A stretch of 6,265 nt of DNA, from assembly GCA_946633495.1 (NCBI GenBank), contig CAMPAX010000138.1, positions 1 through 6,265 on the forward strand. The letters run 5' to 3'. Below the pieces are notes generated by a model. That model worked only from the letters and a program-made list of their open reading frames with translations, did no database searches and was not told where the DNA came from. Below are positions 4,700-6,265 of this stretch, in pieces. Position numbers and translations under genes: made by a program. This DNA comes from an uncultured Lachnospiraceae bacterium. GTDB taxonomy: Bacteria > Bacillota > Clostridia > Lachnospirales > Lachnospiraceae. How positions within the stretch are numbered: position 1 is the stretch's first letter; every line of letters begins with the position of its first letter.

Positions 4700-5590
4700 C
4701 TAAAACAGTGCCTCTTTCAGGATCGCAGTTCCGATACCCTTCTCGGTGAAGAACTCCAGCAGCAGGCAATGCTCCAGACGTCCGTCCAGGATATGGACGC
4801 GGGATACGCCCTTCTTCATGGCTTCGATGCAGTTCTGCAGCTTCGGAAGCATGCCTCCGCCGACAACGCCGGTGTTGATCAGCTCCTCTGCCTCATGGAT
4901 ATCCATCTCGGAAATGAGGGTCCTCTTATCCATGGGATCCGTGAAGACACCTTCGATATCCGTCAGGAAGGCCAGCTTCTCCGCATGAATGGCCGTAGCC
5001 ACAGCACATGCGCAGTCATCGGCGTTGATGTTATAGCCGTGATGATCCTCGATCCCCACGCCGATGGGCGCGATAACCGGAATAAAATCATTATCGATCA
5101 GGGTATCCAGCAGTGCGGAGTCTGTCTTCACCACCTCGCCCACATATCCGATATCCTTGTCCCCGGCCATCTTCTTCCTTACCTGAAGAAGATCTGCATC
5201 CTTGCCGCTGATACCGATGGCCCGAAGTCCCACCTCAGACATCAGGGTAACAAGGCTCTTATTCACTTTGGAGAGCACCATTTCCGCCACTTCCAGCGTC
5301 TGCTCATCCGTTACCCTGAGACCGTTGATGAACTGAGATTCGATCCCAAGCCGTGTCAGATATTTGCTGATCTCCTTGCCGCCGCCATGAACAATGATGG
5401 GCTTCATGCCCACCAGCTTCAGCAGCGCCACATCCTGGATCACATGGAACTTCAGATTCTCGTCCAGCATGGCACTTCCGCCGTACTTTACGACGATCTT
5501 CGTTCCGTTGAACCGCTTGATGTACGGCAGGGCCTCGATCAGTGTCTGCGCCTTGGCGATAACGGTTTCCATTTGGTCATTGTTCTTCAT
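4700..5590 (-). CDS. argB: Acetylglutamate kinase
   Basis: ArgB phosphorylates N-acetyl-L-glutamate with ATP (EC 2.7.2.8), the second step of arginine synthesis, in the cytoplasm. From the ATG at 5590 it has 296 residues. Amino acid kinase-fold motifs are KYGGSAM (35-41), VHGGGKEIS (67-75), the substrate-loop region GLRVTDEQT (90-98), GKDADLL (129-135), NINADDCA (187-194) and GGGMLPKL (244-251). The N-terminal helix preceding KYGG (about 5-25) and the C-terminal GIGTAI are typical of the longer, hexameric, arginine-inhibited kinases, which usually accompany ArgJ; feedback inhibition is therefore inferred. An ATG at 5596 is also in frame, but AAGAGGAA touches it, whereas it is 8 bases from the ATG at 5590. 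The gene follows argJ by 71 bases and abuts a GtrA-family gene. Confidence 0.96.
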   Translation of the reverse strand: MKNNDQMETVIAKAQTLIEALPYIKRFNGTKIVVKYGGSAMLDENLKFHVIQDVALLKLVGMKPIIVHGGGKEISKYLTRLGIESQFINGLRVTDEQTLEVAEMVLSKVNKSLVTLMSEVGLRAIGISGKDADLLQVRKKMAGDKDIGYVGEVVKTDSALLDTLIDNDFIPVIAPIGVGIEDHHGYNINADDCACAVATAIHAEKLAFLTDIEGVFTDPMDKRTLISEMDIHEAEELINTGVVGGGMLPKLQNCIEAMKKGVSRVHILDGRLEHCLLLEFFTEKGIGTAILKEALF

Positions 5591-5596
5591 TCTCAT

Positions 5597-5604
5597 TTCC
5601 TCTT
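5597..5604 (-). promoter_or_regulatory. Ribosome binding site deciding the argB start
   Basis: AAGAGGAA directly touches the ATG at 5596, too close to serve it. From its GAGG core to the ATG at 5590 there are 8 bases, the usual spacing, so the start two codons downstream is preferred. Confidence 0.6.
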
Positions 5605-5661
5605 CGCTAATTCAGTCTGTATGTCTTTCCTGCCTGCATCGGTATGCCGGCCGCAAAATGA

Positions 5662-6265
5662 TCAGGAACGATAATCCGCATTGATCTTCACATAGTCATA
5701 AGTAAGGTCGCAGCCCCAGGCCGTCGCCTCAACCTCGCCCTGGTGAAGCTCTACCTCTGCTGTGATCTCCTCCGGCTCCAGGATCTTCAAGGCTTCTTCT
5801 TCCGAGAAGGCCGGCATGGCGCCGCCCACAACCAGCTTAATGGATCCGGCACGGCTCACCATGGTCACATCCACCAAAGACGGATCATACTCCGCACCCG
5901 AGTAGCCCATCGCGCAGATCAGACGTCCCATATTTGCATCCTGTCCGAAGATAGCAGCTTTCGTAAGATTCGATGTGATAATGGACTTCGCCAGTGTTCT
6001 CGCAGTCTCGCGGTCCGGTGCTCCGGTCACATGCGCGGTGAAAAGACGAGTTGCGCCTTCTCCGTCCTGCGCCGTCTGCTTGGCAAGATAGGTGCAAATG
6101 GTCATCAGTGCCTCTGTAAACGCTGCCAGGCCCTCTCCCTCGCCTTCGATCTTCGGTGCTCCTGACATTCCGTTTGCCAGAACAAGCACTGAATCATTTG
6201 TGGAGGTATCCCCGTCAACGGACACCATATTGTAGGTCTCGTCCACAACCTCCCGCAGCTTCTGC
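5662..6265 (-). CDS. argJ: Glutamate N-acetyltransferase (ornithine acetyltransferase), C-terminal half
   Basis: ArgJ transfers the acetyl group from N-acetylornithine to glutamate (EC 2.3.1.35), recycling it in the cyclic arginine pathway; some members also use acetyl-CoA (EC 2.3.1.1), which cannot be told here. The 200 visible residues include the signatures VSVDGDTSTND, TSNLTKAAIFGQDANMGR and the C-terminal YDYVKINADYRS, which is the normal family end, so the 3' end is intact. Family members are about 400 residues and self-cleave before a threonine in an ATML-type motif; that site and the alpha chain lie beyond 6265, so this fragment is all beta chain. Position 6246 holds a GTG codon that is internal, not a start: the frame runs on to the window edge. 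argB follows 71 bases later, as in many arg operons. Confidence 0.96.
   Translation of the reverse strand, partial: QKLREVVDETYNMVSVDGDTSTNDSVLVLANGMSGAPKIEGEGEGLAAFTEALMTICTYLAKQTAQDGEGATRLFTAHVTGAPDRETARTLAKSIITSNLTKAAIFGQDANMGRLICAMGYSGAEYDPSLVDVTMVSRAGSIKLVVGGAMPAFSEEEALKILEPEEITAEVELHQGEVEATAWGCDLTYDYVKINADYRS

Noticed and set aside
5591..5661. Search for a promoter, terminator or arginine operator between argJ and argB
   Set aside because: Only the ribosome binding site is recognisable; no hairpin with a T-run and no clear promoter pair were seen, consistent with one operon.
4199..5674. Long open frame on the plus strand (491 codons) across argB and the GtrA-family gene
   Set aside because: It is antisense to two genes with clear family motifs; its translation is His/Gln/Leu-rich with no recognisable domain and it has no convincing ribosome binding site.

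Overview
The window looks like ordinary chromosome from a low-to-mid GC Firmicute, most likely a clostridial anaerobe (Lachnospiraceae-like). This is inferred from gene content and codon style: a cyclic arginine pathway with ArgJ, an indolepyruvate:ferredoxin oxidoreductase subunit, an SLBB/helix-hairpin-helix ComEA protein, a WalR/PhoB-type response regulator, and strong purine-rich ribosome binding sites. No RNA gene, insertion sequence or CRISPR array is visible. All six genes lie on the minus strand, so transcription runs from position 6265 towards 1. There is no gene-free stretch longer than about 180 bases.

Right part (6265 to 4178), in transcription order: the C-terminal half of argJ, a complete argB, then a small GtrA-family membrane protein. 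The GtrA-family ATG directly follows the argB TAG in the same reading frame. A clean hairpin-plus-T-run terminator follows. ArgJ and ArgB supply consecutive early steps of arginine synthesis (acetyl transfer to glutamate, then phosphorylation of N-acetylglutamate). The GtrA protein belongs to a family linked to polyprenyl-linked sugar transfer across membranes and sits where argD is often found.

Middle part (4146 to 2507): a near-consensus sigma-A promoter (TTGAAA, 17 bases, TACAAT) drives a secreted, probably lipid-anchored ComEA-like DNA-binding protein. An OmpR/PhoB-family response regulator follows with no terminator between them. No histidine kinase is adjacent. A long hairpin with no good T-run lies after the regulator.

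Left part (2468 to 1): a 573-residue two-domain protein, then the first 230 codons of iorA. The two-domain protein joins an alpha/beta-hydrolase domain of the Aes/acetyl-esterase type to an LCM/Ppm1/TcmP-type SAM-dependent methyltransferase. The hydrolase domain appears to have lost its oxyanion-hole motif, its nucleophile serine and its catalytic histidine, so it looks like a pseudo-hydrolase. This fusion, in an apparent run with an orphan response regulator and iorA, is the least ordinary thing in the window. Whether it forms a functional system cannot be decided from sequence alone.
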